In this document: piece after piece, positions 24,602-32,751 of the stretch
Numbering within the stretch: the stretch's first letter is position 1
Layout: every line of letters starts with the position of its first letter
DNA from: CAWGUU01 sp963825765
GTDB lineage: Bacteria; Actinomycetota; Acidimicrobiia; Acidimicrobiales; AC-14
Length of the DNA: 64,000 bases
Direction of reading: 5' to 3'
Assembly (NCBI GenBank): GCA_963825765.1
Contig: CAWGUU010000012.1
Location: forward strand, 108,049-172,048
The notes under the pieces: model-generated
Database searches by the model: none
The model's input: only the letters and a program-made list of their open reading frames with translations
What the model was told of the DNA's origin: nothing
Position numbers and translations under genes: made by a program

Positions 24602-26254
24602 TCACCCCACCCTGACGATGATCTCGTGGTGGCCGGTGGCGCCGTCGGGGAAGACGCTCTTCTTGGCGTCGGTCTGGGTCTCGCCGTCGCCGGTGGTGGC
24701 TCGCACCGAGATCTCGTGCTCGCCGGGCTCGGCGTCCCAGTCGACAGCCCACTGCCGCCAGGCGTCGTCGCCCAGGGGATCGCTCAGCTGGGCCTCCCGC
24801 CAGGGGCCGGCGTCGACCCTGACCTCCACCTTCGCCACGCCCCGGTGGGGTGCCCAGGCCACGCCGGCAACGGTGCGGGGGCCAGGGCGGACGGTGCTGA
24901 AGTTCTGCGGGACGTCGATGCGGGACTGGATCTTGACCGGCGCTTCCCGGGCCCAGTTGCGCTCGATCCAGTACGGGTCGAACTTCTCCCAGGTCGTGAG
25001 CTCGATCTCACCGAGCCACTTGGTGGCGGACACGTAGCCGTAGAGGCCCGGCACCACCAGTCGGGCGGGGAAGCCGTGGGCGGCGGGGAGGGGCTCGCCG
25101 TTCATGCCGACGGCGACCATGGCGTCGCGGCCGTCGAGGGCCACTGAGGTGGGGAACCCGACGGTGAAGCGGTCGACCGACCGCCCGACCAGCTGGGTGG
25201 CGTCGGACCGCACGCCGGCCCGCCGCAGCAGGTCGGCCAGGCGGACGCCGAGCCACTTGGCGTTCCCGACCAGCGGCCCGCCGACCTCGTTCGAGACGCA
25301 CGACAAGGTGATGTGGCGCTCGATCAGGGGCATGGCCAGCAGCTCCGCGTAGGTGACCTCGAACGGCGTGTCCACCATGCCGGTGACCTTCAGCCGCCAC
25401 GAGTCGACGTCGACCTGGGGCACCACGAGGGCCTCGTCGATCCGGTAGAAGTCCCGATTGGGGACGACGAGGGGGCTGATTCCCTCGACATCGAGGCCGG
25501 CGGCGACCCCAGTCGCTGGGGTGACAGGGGCCGGTTCGGCGGGCGTGGGTAGCCGCACGGCCAACCGCTGGGCGGCGGACGTTCCCGGCCACCGGAAGCC
25601 GCGGACCCCGACCAGGGCGAGGGCGGTGCCACCGGCGGTGGCGGCGCCGACGGTCAAGAAGCGTCGCCGGTCCACGCCGGAGCCCGGCATCTCGGGGTCG
25701 GCATCTTCGAGGTCGGCACCAGGGTCCTCGGGATCCTGGGTGACGGCCTCCTCCGCCGCGGCCGCCGCGTCGAACGCAACGGCGGAGAGCAGAAGTCGCA
25801 GGCTGAGGGCGCCGGCGAGAGCCCCTGCGGCGGCGGCCGCCGTCGCGCCTGCCACCGACACGTGCCCGAGCCAGGCCGCGCAGGCGATGCCGAGCAGGCC
25901 GAAGGCGGCGAAGGCGGCGTCCCCGACCACCGGTCGGCGGCGGGCCGCGCCACCGACGTAGGCGCCGACGATCAGGGCGATCAGGACCGTCCCGGCCAGC
26001 ACCAGCGGCTTGTCGGCCGATCCGGCGCTCTCGACGCCGAACCGGGCGAACCAGCCCGGCACCGCCCGGACGAAGGCTTGGCCGACAACGGCGATCAACG
26101 AGGGCACGCGGGGCCAGAGGGCGTCGGCGACGACGGTGGTGGTCAGGGCGACAGCCGCGGCGAGGGTGCCGGCCAGCCGAACCCGGTTCCGGTCGCGGGG
26201 CGGGTCGGCGGGGTCGTCCCTCTGGTCGAGCTCGACGGCCATCGTCCCCAGCAT
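24602..26254 (-). CDS. Membrane-anchored molybdopterin-dependent oxidoreductase (sulfite-oxidase family)
   Basis: A 550-aa protein: about four N-terminal membrane helices (residues ~25-160), then DRRRFLTVGAATAGGTALAL, a signal-like segment. The sulfite-oxidase-type molybdenum-cofactor domain follows, with the molybdenum-ligand Cys in HITLSCVSNEVGG and GFPARLVVPGLYGYVSATKW. A C-terminal Mo-co dimerisation domain follows (VAGVAWAPHRGVAKVEVRVD). Such fusions are widespread in actinobacteria; the physiological substrate is unknown. It reads divergently from the guanidine operon, and the riboswitch begins ~100 bp from its start. ATG 26242 is an alternative start. Confidence 0.88.
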   Translation of the reverse strand: MLGTMAVELDQRDDPADPPRDRNRVRLAGTLAAAVALTTTVVADALWPRVPSLIAVVGQAFVRAVPGWFARFGVESAGSADKPLVLAGTVLIALIVGAYVGGAARRRPVVGDAAFAAFGLLGIACAAWLGHVSVAGATAAAAAGALAGALSLRLLLSAVAFDAAAAAEEAVTQDPEDPGADLEDADPEMPGSGVDRRRFLTVGAATAGGTALALVGVRGFRWPGTSAAQRLAVRLPTPAEPAPVTPATGVAAGLDVEGISPLVVPNRDFYRIDEALVVPQVDVDSWRLKVTGMVDTPFEVTYAELLAMPLIERHITLSCVSNEVGGPLVGNAKWLGVRLADLLRRAGVRSDATQLVGRSVDRFTVGFPTSVALDGRDAMVAVGMNGEPLPAAHGFPARLVVPGLYGYVSATKWLGEIELTTWEKFDPYWIERNWAREAPVKIQSRIDVPQNFSTVRPGPRTVAGVAWAPHRGVAKVEVRVDAGPWREAQLSDPLGDDAWRQWAVDWDAEPGEHEISVRATTGDGETQTDAKKSVFPDGATGHHEIIVRVG

Positions 26255-26355
26255 CGTGGTCGCCGGGTCGCTGCGCCAGGCACCCTGGGAACCCGGTCGA
26301 AGTAACCGACGCGTCGCCTCCTCGAAACAAGCCAGAAACGACCCCGGCGTACCGT

Positions 26356-26475
26356 CCGGGTCACAACCGAGAACACCAGCACCTAGGGTTCCGCACCCTC
26401 CTCCACGGGGGGTGGCCTGGACCGAGAGGTGCAGCGGCGGCGGCCGTCACGGAGGGACAAAAGCCCGGGAGATCC
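26356..26475 (+). promoter_or_regulatory. Guanidine-I (ykkC) riboswitch
   Basis: The conserved blocks of the guanidine-I aptamer occur in order: ACCTAGGGTTCCG (26381-26393), CTGGACCGAGAGG (26417-26429) and ACGGAGGGACAAAAGCCCGG (26449-26468) followed by GAGA. A closing P1-type helix can form between CCGGGT (26356-26361) and GCCCGG (26463-26468). This RNA class binds guanidinium and switches on detoxification or degradation genes. It sits ~60 nt before the guanidine hydrolase gene, and the last block overlaps an intrinsic terminator, as expected for transcriptional control. Exact ends are estimated. Confidence 0.92.
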
Positions 26476-26502
26476 CAAGGATCGACCGGGTCATTTCTTT
26501 TT
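26464..26502 (+). terminator. Intrinsic terminator forming the riboswitch expression platform
   Basis: CCCGG (26464-26468), an internal GA/GA pair, GATCC, loop CAA, GGATC and CCGGG (26486-26490) form a hairpin followed by TCATTTCTTTTT. The 5' arm CCCGG is the same segment that closes the aptamer by pairing with 26356-26360. So ligand-bound aptamer and terminator exclude each other: guanidine should allow read-through into the operon. Confidence 0.85.
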
Positions 26503-26534
26503 GGGCTGTTTCATTTCCAGGGGAGGCAGCAGGG

Positions 26535-27650
26535 GTGGCAGTTCACGATCGTCACGGCCCTGAGGCGAAGCGGGCGCTCGAAGCCGAGGCGCTGCTGCCG
26601 ACGACGAAGTGGGAGGAGGAGGTCGCCCGGGGCCTCGAGACGGGGCTCCAGGGCGCCGACTCGATCGTCGACCGCAAGATCCCCACCTTCAGCCGGGGCG
26701 AGCTGCCGCACTACGCCGGCATCAACACCTTCCTCAAGGCGCCCTACGTCGAGGACGTCCGCCGGTGCGGCGAGTACGACATCGCCATCGTCGGTGCCCC
26801 CCACGACTCGGGCACCACGTACCGCCCCGGCACCCGGTTCGGACCCCAGGGCATGCGGAGGATCTCCGCCCTGTACGGCACCTACTCCTTCGAGCTGGGT
26901 GTCGACCTGCGTGAGTCGGTGACCATGTGCGACCTGGGCGACATCTTCACCATCCCGGGCAACATCGAGAAGTCGTTCGACCAGATCTCCAAGGCGGTGT
27001 CGCACGTCTACGCCAGCGGGGCGTTCCCCGTGGTGCTCGGCGGCGACCACTCCATCGGCTACCCCACGGTGCGGGGAGTGGCGCCCCACCTCGACGGCGG
27101 CAACCTGGGGATCATCCACTTCGACCGCCACGTCGACACCCAGGAGACCGACCTGGACGAGCGGATGCACACCACACCCTGGTTCCACGCCACCGACATC
27201 CCCAACGTCCCCGCTCGCAACCTGGTGCAGCTGGGCATCGGCGGGTGGCAGGCGCCCCGTCCCGGCGTGGCCGTGTGCCGGGAGAGGGAGACGACGATCA
27301 TGACCGTCAACGACTGTGTGGAGATGGGCCTCGACGCCGCCATCGATCGGGCCCTCGAGGTGGCGTGGGACGGGGCCGCGGCGGTGTGGCTGTCGTTCGA
27401 CGTGGACTGCGTGGACGCCGCCTTCGTGCCCGGAACCGGCTGGCCCGAGCCGGGCGGCTTCCTGCCCCGGGAGGTGCTGAAGCTGGTGCGCGGCGTCGCC
27501 CGGCGGGGACTGGCTGGCATCGAGATCGTCGAGTGCTCGCCGCCGTACGACAACGCCGACATCACGTCGCTGCTCGGAACACGGGTTGTTTGCGACGTGC
27601 TGGCCACCCTCGTCAACGAGGGCCATCTGCCCAGGAACCCCAGGAGGTAG
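26535..27650 (+). CDS. gdmH: Nickel-type guanidine hydrolase (ureohydrolase superfamily)
   Basis: Guanidine hydrolase cleaves guanidine to urea and ammonia. This 371-aa ureohydrolase carries all metal ligands: GGDH (H172), DRHVD (D197, H199, D201) and FDVDCVD (D289, D291). It has an N-terminal extension (TKWEEEVARGLETGLQGADS) and HFDRHVDTQETDLDERMHTT, GTGWPEPGGFLPRE, features I associate with the cyanobacterial guanidine hydrolase rather than agmatinase or arginase. GTG 26535 has GGGGAGG upstream. A guanidine-I riboswitch precedes it and a Tau/NMT1-type importer plus urease follow, the same logic as the cyanobacterial locus. Agmatinase is the alternative annotation, but the context argues against it. 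Confidence 0.88.
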   Translation: MAVHDRHGPEAKRALEAEALLPTTKWEEEVARGLETGLQGADSIVDRKIPTFSRGELPHYAGINTFLKAPYVEDVRRCGEYDIAIVGAPHDSGTTYRPGTRFGPQGMRRISALYGTYSFELGVDLRESVTMCDLGDIFTIPGNIEKSFDQISKAVSHVYASGAFPVVLGGDHSIGYPTVRGVAPHLDGGNLGIIHFDRHVDTQETDLDERMHTTPWFHATDIPNVPARNLVQLGIGGWQAPRPGVAVCRERETTIMTVNDCVEMGLDAAIDRALEVAWDGAAAVWLSFDVDCVDAAFVPGTGWPEPGGFLPREVLKLVRGVARRGLAGIEIVECSPPYDNADITSLLGTRVVCDVLATLVNEGHLPRNPRR

Positions 27651-27652
27651 CA

Positions 27653-28678
27653 GTGAGAAAACGTCTCGCCCCTCTACGCCTGACGAGGGGAGCGGTCGCG
27701 CTCGGCCTGGTCGTTCTCGTCGCGTGCGGCGGGAGCGACTCGTCGTCGACGTCGTCGGCGTCCGGCTCGAAGGTCAGCCTGGCGTTCAGCGCCTGGCCGG
27801 GGTGGTTCCCCTGGCAGGTCGCCGAGGAGAAGGGCATCTTCGCCGAGCACGACCTGGACGTGAACCTCCGGTTCTTCGAGAGCTACACCGACTCCCTGAA
27901 CGCCCTGGCCACCGGCAACGTCGACGCCAACAGTCAGACCCTCAACGACACCCTGTCGTCGGTGGCGTCCGGATCGAAGCAGACGATCGTGCTCGTCAAC
28001 GACAACTCGACGGGCAACGACCAGGTCATCGTCGGGCCCGGCATCGACAAGACCGAGGACCTCAGGGGCAAGAAGGTGACGGTCGAGGAGGGCACCGTCG
28101 ACCACTACCTGCTGCTGCTCGGCCTGGAGAAGGCGGGGATGAAGCAGAGCGACGTCAGCCTCCAGCCGCTCCTCACCGACGCCGCCGCGGCCGCTTTCGC
28201 GTCGGGGCAGGTCGACGCGGTGGGCGCGTTCGCCCCGTTCACCACCGAGGCGTTGAAGCGGGTCGGCTCGAAGGCGCTCTTCACGTCCAGGGACTTCCCC
28301 GGCGCCATCCCCGACCACCTGGTGTTCACCGCCGACTTCGTCCGGAGCCACCCGGACGTCGTGCAGAAGCTGGTGGACGCGTGGTTCGACACGATCGCCT
28401 TCATCAAGGCCAACCCCGACGAGTCCGTAGCGATCATGGCCAAGAAGGGCGGGGTGTCGCCCGAGGAGTACACGTCCTACAACGAGGGGACGACGATCTT
28501 CACGGTCGCCGACAACGTCGAGGCGTTCGCGCCCGGCACCGACTCGAAGCACCTCGAGTACCAGGCGTCGAAGATCTCCGAGTTCCTGCTCGGCACCGGG
28601 CTGATCGACAAGGCTCCCGATCTGGCCGGCCTGTTCGAGCCCAAGTTCGTGCAGGCCCGGGCGGCAGCCGGCGGGTGA
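27653..28678 (+). CDS. ABC transporter substrate-binding lipoprotein (NMT1/TauA type), probable guanidine binder
   Basis: A 341-aa lipoprotein (hydrophobic signal, LVACGGSDS lipobox) of the NMT1/SsuA/TauA fold: FSAWPGWFPWQVAEEKGIFA, LNALATGNVDANSQTLND, GKKVTVEEGTVDHYLLLLGL and DAVGAFAPFTTEALKR. It starts 2 nt after the gdmH stop, with AGGAGG overlapping that stop, so it is translationally linked to the hydrolase. In cyanobacteria a homologous transporter adjoins the guanidine hydrolase gene. Guanidine (or a guanidino compound) as ligand is inferred from context, not from binding residues. Confidence 0.82.
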   Translation: MRKRLAPLRLTRGAVALGLVVLVACGGSDSSSTSSASGSKVSLAFSAWPGWFPWQVAEEKGIFAEHDLDVNLRFFESYTDSLNALATGNVDANSQTLNDTLSSVASGSKQTIVLVNDNSTGNDQVIVGPGIDKTEDLRGKKVTVEEGTVDHYLLLLGLEKAGMKQSDVSLQPLLTDAAAAAFASGQVDAVGAFAPFTTEALKRVGSKALFTSRDFPGAIPDHLVFTADFVRSHPDVVQKLVDAWFDTIAFIKANPDESVAIMAKKGGVSPEEYTSYNEGTTIFTVADNVEAFAPGTDSKHLEYQASKISEFLLGTGLIDKAPDLAGLFEPKFVQARAAAGG

Positions 28679-29568
28679 GCGAGCGGGAAGGTGGTCCGTC
28701 CGGGACGTTGACCGACGACACGACGTCGTCGCCGGTCGCTCCGGCAGGAGCCCCGGGCACGCCACCACTGGGTATCGGGCGGTCTCAGGTGCGGATGTTC
28801 AAGCTCCAGCAGGCGATCCCCGAGCGACTGCGCTGGCCCATCGCAGTGGGGTCGGTGCTGTTCCCCCTCCTCGTGTGGGTCGTGGTCACCAGCGCCGGCG
28901 TGGTCGGGCCGGAGTTCCTGCCGTCGCCGGGGTCGGTGGGCCGGGCGCTGAGTCGGCTGGCCAGCAGCGGGGACCTGTGGATCGACGCCCGGGCGACGCT
29001 GGTCCGCGTCGCGCTCGGCTTCGGGATCGTCGTCGTGATCTCCGTCCCCCTGGGCGTCGCCATGGGCACGTGGCCGGCCGCCCGGGCCCTGTTCGAACCG
29101 ATGATCGGGCTGGTCCGCTACATGCCGGCACCGGCGTTCATCCCCCTGCTGATCCTCTGGCTGGGGCTGGGCGAGGCGTCCAAGATCGCTCTGCTCGTCA
29201 TCGGCACGGTGTTCTTCAACACCCTGATGAGCGCCGACGCCGCCGCCCAGGTGCCGGAGGAGCTGGTGCACGTCACCTACACCCTCGGGGCCAGCCGCGG
29301 TGAGGTGGTGCGCAAGGTGATCGTGCCTTACGCGCTGCCGGGCCTGATCGACGCCATGCGGGTGAACATCGCCGCCACCTGGAACCTGGTGGTCGTCGCC
29401 GAGCTCATCGCCGCCCAGCAGGGCCTCGGCTACCGGATCATGCGGGCGCAGCGGACACGAGCTGTCGACACCATCTTCGCCGTGCTGATCGTCATCGGAG
29501 TCATCGGCGTGCTCATGGACCTGGGGTTCCGGGTCCTCCGCAACAAGCTGTCCCCGTGGGCGCGATGA
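28675..29568 (+). CDS. ABC transporter permease (SsuC/TauC type), probable guanidine importer
   Basis: A 297-aa inner-membrane permease. The GTG start shares 4 nt with the stop of the binding-protein gene. After a Ser/Thr/Pro-rich ~40-residue cytoplasmic N-terminus there are about six membrane helices. The binding-protein-dependent transport motif contains the conserved EAA loop (YTLGASRGEVVRKVIVPYAL) and PAPAFIPLLILWLGLGEASK. It forms the pore for the neighbouring lipoprotein and ATPase. Its stop overlaps the ATPase start (ATGA). Confidence 0.85.
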   Translation: MSEREGGPSGTLTDDTTSSPVAPAGAPGTPPLGIGRSQVRMFKLQQAIPERLRWPIAVGSVLFPLLVWVVVTSAGVVGPEFLPSPGSVGRALSRLASSGDLWIDARATLVRVALGFGIVVVISVPLGVAMGTWPAARALFEPMIGLVRYMPAPAFIPLLILWLGLGEASKIALLVIGTVFFNTLMSADAAAQVPEELVHVTYTLGASRGEVVRKVIVPYALPGLIDAMRVNIAATWNLVVVAELIAAQQGLGYRIMRAQRTRAVDTIFAVLIVIGVIGVLMDLGFRVLRNKLSPWAR

Positions 29569-30365
29569 ACGCGCACAAGCTCCAGATGGTGGCGGTCACG
29601 AAGGACTACGCCGCCAGCAACGGGGTCGTGAGGGCGGTAGAGGGCATCGACCTGCACGTGGAGGAGGGGGAGCTCGTCTGCCTGGTCGGGGCGTCCGGAT
29701 GCGGGAAGTCGACCCTTCTCTCGATCGCCGCCGGCCTGCAGGATCCCACCGACGGGGCCGTGCTGGTCGACGGCCGCAACGTGACGGCGCCGGGGCCCGA
29801 TCGGGGTCTGGTTCCCCAGACCTACTCCTTGTACCCCTGGCGGACGGTGGCCGGGAACGTGGCCTTCGGCCTCGAGATCAAGGGCCTGGGCAAGGCCGAG
29901 AAGCGGGACAGGGTCGCGCACCTGCTGGAGGTCATGGGCCTCAACGCCTTCGCGGCGTCGCTGCCCAAGCAACTGTCGGGTGGCATGCGCCAGCGGGTCG
30001 CCATCGCCAGGGCCATGGCGACGGAGCCGTCGGTGCTCCTGTTCGACGAGCCCTTCGGCGCCCTGGACTCGCAGACGCGTGGCTCCATGCGTGAGTTCGT
30101 CCTCCAGGTGCAGCGCGACACCCGGGCCACCATCCTGATGGTCACCCACGACGTCGAGGAAGCGGTGTACCTGTCGAGCAGGGTCTACGTGCTGTCGTCC
30201 CGGCCCGGCCGGGTGGTGGCCGAGCTGGCCATCCCGTTCGGCGACGACCGGCAGCCGTCACTGCCGCGTGACCGTGGCTTCCAGGAGCTGTGCTGGCGGA
30301 TCGACGACCTGCTGGCCGTCCAGGCTTCGTCGGCCCCATCTCGGTCCACTGTCGTGGCAGGCTGA
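29565..30365 (+). CDS. ABC transporter ATP-binding protein (SsuB/TauB type), probable guanidine importer
   Basis: A 266-aa ATPase with Walker A GASGCGKS, signature LSGGMRQRVAIARAM, Walker B LLFDEPFGAL and H-loop MVTHDVEEAVYL. The Q-loop region reads LVPQTYSLYPWRTV, as in nitrate/sulfonate/taurine transporter ATPases. ATG 29565 overlaps the permease stop; an in-frame GTG at 29556 is less likely. Only 4 nt separate its stop from ureA, so the importer, guanidine hydrolase and urease genes form one continuous transcription unit. Confidence 0.88.
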   Translation: MNAHKLQMVAVTKDYAASNGVVRAVEGIDLHVEEGELVCLVGASGCGKSTLLSIAAGLQDPTDGAVLVDGRNVTAPGPDRGLVPQTYSLYPWRTVAGNVAFGLEIKGLGKAEKRDRVAHLLEVMGLNAFAASLPKQLSGGMRQRVAIARAMATEPSVLLFDEPFGALDSQTRGSMREFVLQVQRDTRATILMVTHDVEEAVYLSSRVYVLSSRPGRVVAELAIPFGDDRQPSLPRDRGFQELCWRIDDLLAVQASSAPSRSTVVAG

Positions 30366-30369
30366 CGCC

Positions 30370-30672
30370 GTGCGGCTGACCCCCCACGAGCAGGAGCGGC
30401 TCCTGATCCACGTGGCCGCCGGCGTGGCCCGGGACCGCCGGGGCCGCGGCCTGCGGCTGAATCATCCCGAGGCCGTGGCGCTGATCACCTCGTTCCTGCT
30501 CGAAGGCGCCCGCGACGGCCGGTCGGTCGCCGACCTCATGCAGGACGGCCGCACCGTCCTCAGCCGCGACGACGTCATGGAGGGCGTCCCCGAGATGATC
30601 GCCGAGGTGCAGGTGGAGGCTACTTTCCCCGACGGCACCAAGCTGGTGACGGTCCACCGGCCGATCCCGTGA
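30370..30672 (+). CDS. ureA: Urease gamma subunit
   Basis: A 100-aa protein, the standard UreA length, with RLTPHEQERLLIHVAAGVAR, LNHPEAVALITSFLLEGARD and MEGVPEMIAEVQVEATFPDG. It forms the (ABC)3 core of the nickel enzyme that hydrolyses urea to ammonia and carbamate. GTG 30370 is 4 nt after the ATPase stop. A palindromic repeat occupies the gap to ureB. Confidence 0.97.
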   Translation: MRLTPHEQERLLIHVAAGVARDRRGRGLRLNHPEAVALITSFLLEGARDGRSVADLMQDGRTVLSRDDVMEGVPEMIAEVQVEATFPDGTKLVTVHRPIP

Positions 30673-30677
30673 ACACC

Positions 30678-30728
30678 CGAACTGGTGACACGAGACCGCG
30701 CCCGGCGCGGCCGTGCGTCACCAGTTCG
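30678..30728. repeat. Interspersed palindromic repeat, copy 1 (between ureA and ureB)
   Basis: Outer arms CGAACTGGTGAC (30678-30689) and GTCACCAGTTCG (30717-30728) are a perfect 12-bp inverted repeat around an inner palindrome CCGCGCC-C-GGCGCGG (30696-30710). A second, partly degenerate copy overlaps the ureD stop at 34750. Two copies of the same folded unit inside one operon suggest a REP-like mobile repeat; in RNA it would make a strong hairpin between ureA and ureB. Confidence 0.7.
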
Positions 30729-30739
30729 CAGGGTTCGCG

Positions 30740-31045
30740 GTGATCCCGGGCGAGATCCTCTTCGGCGACGGGCCGGTGACAGTCAACGTCGGGAAGCCGG
30801 TGACCCGGCTGGTCGTCGCCAACACGGGGGACCGGCCGGTGCAGGTGGGTTCGCACTACCACTTCGCCGAGGCCAACCCCGCCCTGTCGTTCGACCGGGA
30901 CGCGGCGCGGGGGCAGCGGCTGGCCGTGCCGGCCGGGACCTCGGTGCGGTTCGAGCCCGGCATCGAGCGGGAGGTCGACCTGGTGCCGTTCGGCGGCGCC
31001 CGGTACATGGCCGGCTTCCGCGGCGAGGTCGCGGGTCCCCTGTAG
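30740..31045 (+). CDS. ureB: Urease beta subunit
   Basis: A 101-aa UreB beginning at GTG 30740 (VIPGEILFGDGPV, the conserved family start); a longer frame from 30713 would run through the palindromic repeat. Motifs are NTGDRPVQVGSHYHFAEANP and GTSVRFEPGIEREVDLVPFG. The stop shares a base with the ureC start (TAGTG). Confidence 0.95.
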   Translation: MIPGEILFGDGPVTVNVGKPVTRLVVANTGDRPVQVGSHYHFAEANPALSFDRDAARGQRLAVPAGTSVRFEPGIEREVDLVPFGGARYMAGFRGEVAGPL

Positions 31046-32751
31046 TGGATATCGACCGCGCCCGCTACGCCAACCTGTACGGCCCGACCACCGGCGACCG
31101 GATCCGGCTGGCCGACACCGACCTGTTCGTAGAGGTCGAGGAGGACCGCTCCGGCGGAGGCGACGAGGCAGTTTTCGGCGGGGGCAAGGTCATCCGCGAG
31201 TCGATGGGGCAGGGCCGGGCCACTAGAGCCGAGGGTGCCGCCGACACGGTCATCACCGGCGCCGTCGTCCTCGACCACTGGGGCGTGGTGAAGGCCGACG
31301 TCGGGATCCGCGACGGTCGCATCGTCGGGCTGGGCAAGGCCGGCAACCCCGACACCATGGACGGGGTCCACCCGGCGCTTGTGATCGGGCCGTCGACCGA
31401 GGTGATCGCCGGCAACCGCCGCATCCTCACCGCCGGCGCCATCGACTGCCACGTCCACCTCATCTGCCCCCAGATCATCGAGGAGGCGCTGGGCGGGGGG
31501 ATCACGACGATCATCGGCGGCGGCACCGGCCCGGCCGAGGGCACCACCGCCACCACGGTGACGCCGGGCGCCTGGCACCTGGCCCGGATGCTGGAGGCGC
31601 TGGACGCCTGGCCCGTCAACGTGGCCCTGCTGGGCAAGGGCAACACGGTGTCGGCCGAGGGCATGTGGGAGCAGCTGCGGACGGGGGCCTCCGGCTTCAA
31701 GCTGCACGAGGACTGGGGATCGACGCCCGCCGCCATCGACGCCTGCCTGCGGGTGGCCGACGCCTCGGGCGTCCAGGTGGCCCTGCACAGCGACACGCTG
31801 AACGAGGCCGGGTTCGTGGAGTCGACCCTCGCCGCCATCGCCGGGCGGGGCATCCACGCCTACCACACCGAGGGTGCGGGGGGCGGCCACGCGCCCGACA
31901 TCATCACCGTCGCCGGCCAGCCCAACGTGCTGCCGTCGTCCACCAACCCGACCCGGCCCCACACCGTCAACACCATCGACGAGCACCTCGACATGCTCAT
32001 GCACTGCCACCATCTCAACCCGGCGGTGCCGGAGGACCTGGCCTTCGCCGAGAGCCGGATCCGGCCGTCGACCATCGCCGCCGAGGACATCCTCCACGAC
32101 CTCGGGGCCATCTCCATGATCGGGTCGGACGCCCAGGCCATGGGCCGGGTCGGAGAGGTCGTGCTGCGCACGTGGCAGACGGCCCACGTCATGAAGCGCC
32201 GGCGGGGAGCGCTGGCGGGTGACGGCGCCGCCGACAACCGGCGGGCCCGCCGGTACGTGGCCAAGTACACGATCTGCCCGGCGGTGGCCCACGGCCTGGC
32301 GGGGGAGATCGGTTCGGTCGAGGTGGGCAAGCTTGCCGACCTGGTGCTGTGGGACCCAGCCTTTTTCGGCGTCCGGCCGCACGTGGTGGTCAAGGGGGGG
32401 ATGATCGCGTGGGCGGCGATGGGCGACGCCAACGCCTCGATTCCGTCACCCCAGCCGGTGTTGCCCCGGCCGATGTTCGGGGCCTCCCCCGTGGCGGCCG
32501 CCGCCACCAGCGTGGCGTTCGTGGCGCCGGCGGCCGTGGCCGACGGCTTGGCCGACCGGCTGGCGGTTCGGCGCCGGCTGGTGCCGGTGGCCGACGTGCG
32601 CTCGCTGACCAAGGCCGACATGCCCGAGAACGACGCCCTGCCGCGGATCGAGGTCGAGCCCGACCGGTTCACCGTCCGCATCGACGGCGAGGTGGTGGAG
32701 GCCGATCCCGCCCGTGAGCTGCCCATGGCCCAGCGCTACTTCCTCTTCTGA
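31045..32751 (+). CDS. ureC: Urease alpha subunit (catalytic)
   Basis: A 568-aa amidohydrolase-fold subunit holding the two nickel ions. Visible are IDCHVHLICPQ (metal His pair), the lysine that is carbamylated to bridge the nickels (GFKLHEDWG, K219), LHSDTLNE, and the flap region LMHCHHLNP. Length and all catalytic motifs are normal, so the enzyme should be active once metallated. GTG 31045 overlaps the ureB stop, and ureF overlaps its own stop. Confidence 0.98.
   Translation: MDIDRARYANLYGPTTGDRIRLADTDLFVEVEEDRSGGGDEAVFGGGKVIRESMGQGRATRAEGAADTVITGAVVLDHWGVVKADVGIRDGRIVGLGKAGNPDTMDGVHPALVIGPSTEVIAGNRRILTAGAIDCHVHLICPQIIEEALGGGITTIIGGGTGPAEGTTATTVTPGAWHLARMLEALDAWPVNVALLGKGNTVSAEGMWEQLRTGASGFKLHEDWGSTPAAIDACLRVADASGVQVALHSDTLNEAGFVESTLAAIAGRGIHAYHTEGAGGGHAPDIITVAGQPNVLPSSTNPTRPHTVNTIDEHLDMLMHCHHLNPAVPEDLAFAESRIRPSTIAAEDILHDLGAISMIGSDAQAMGRVGEVVLRTWQTAHVMKRRRGALAGDGAADNRRARRYVAKYTICPAVAHGLAGEIGSVEVGKLADLVLWDPAFFGVRPHVVVKGGMIAWAAMGDANASIPSPQPVLPRPMFGASPVAAAATSVAFVAPAAVADGLADRLAVRRRLVPVADVRSLTKADMPENDALPRIEVEPDRFTVRIDGEVVEADPARELPMAQRYFLF

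Noticed and set aside
26341..26520. Guanidine-II (mini-ykkC) or guanidine-III riboswitch
   Set aside because: The twin ACGR-loop hairpins of class II and the pseudoknot motifs of class III are absent; the long class-I blocks are present instead.
26535..27650. Annotation as agmatinase or arginase
   Set aside because: The riboswitch class, downstream importer and urease, and the signature residues point to guanidine hydrolase; no polyamine genes are near.
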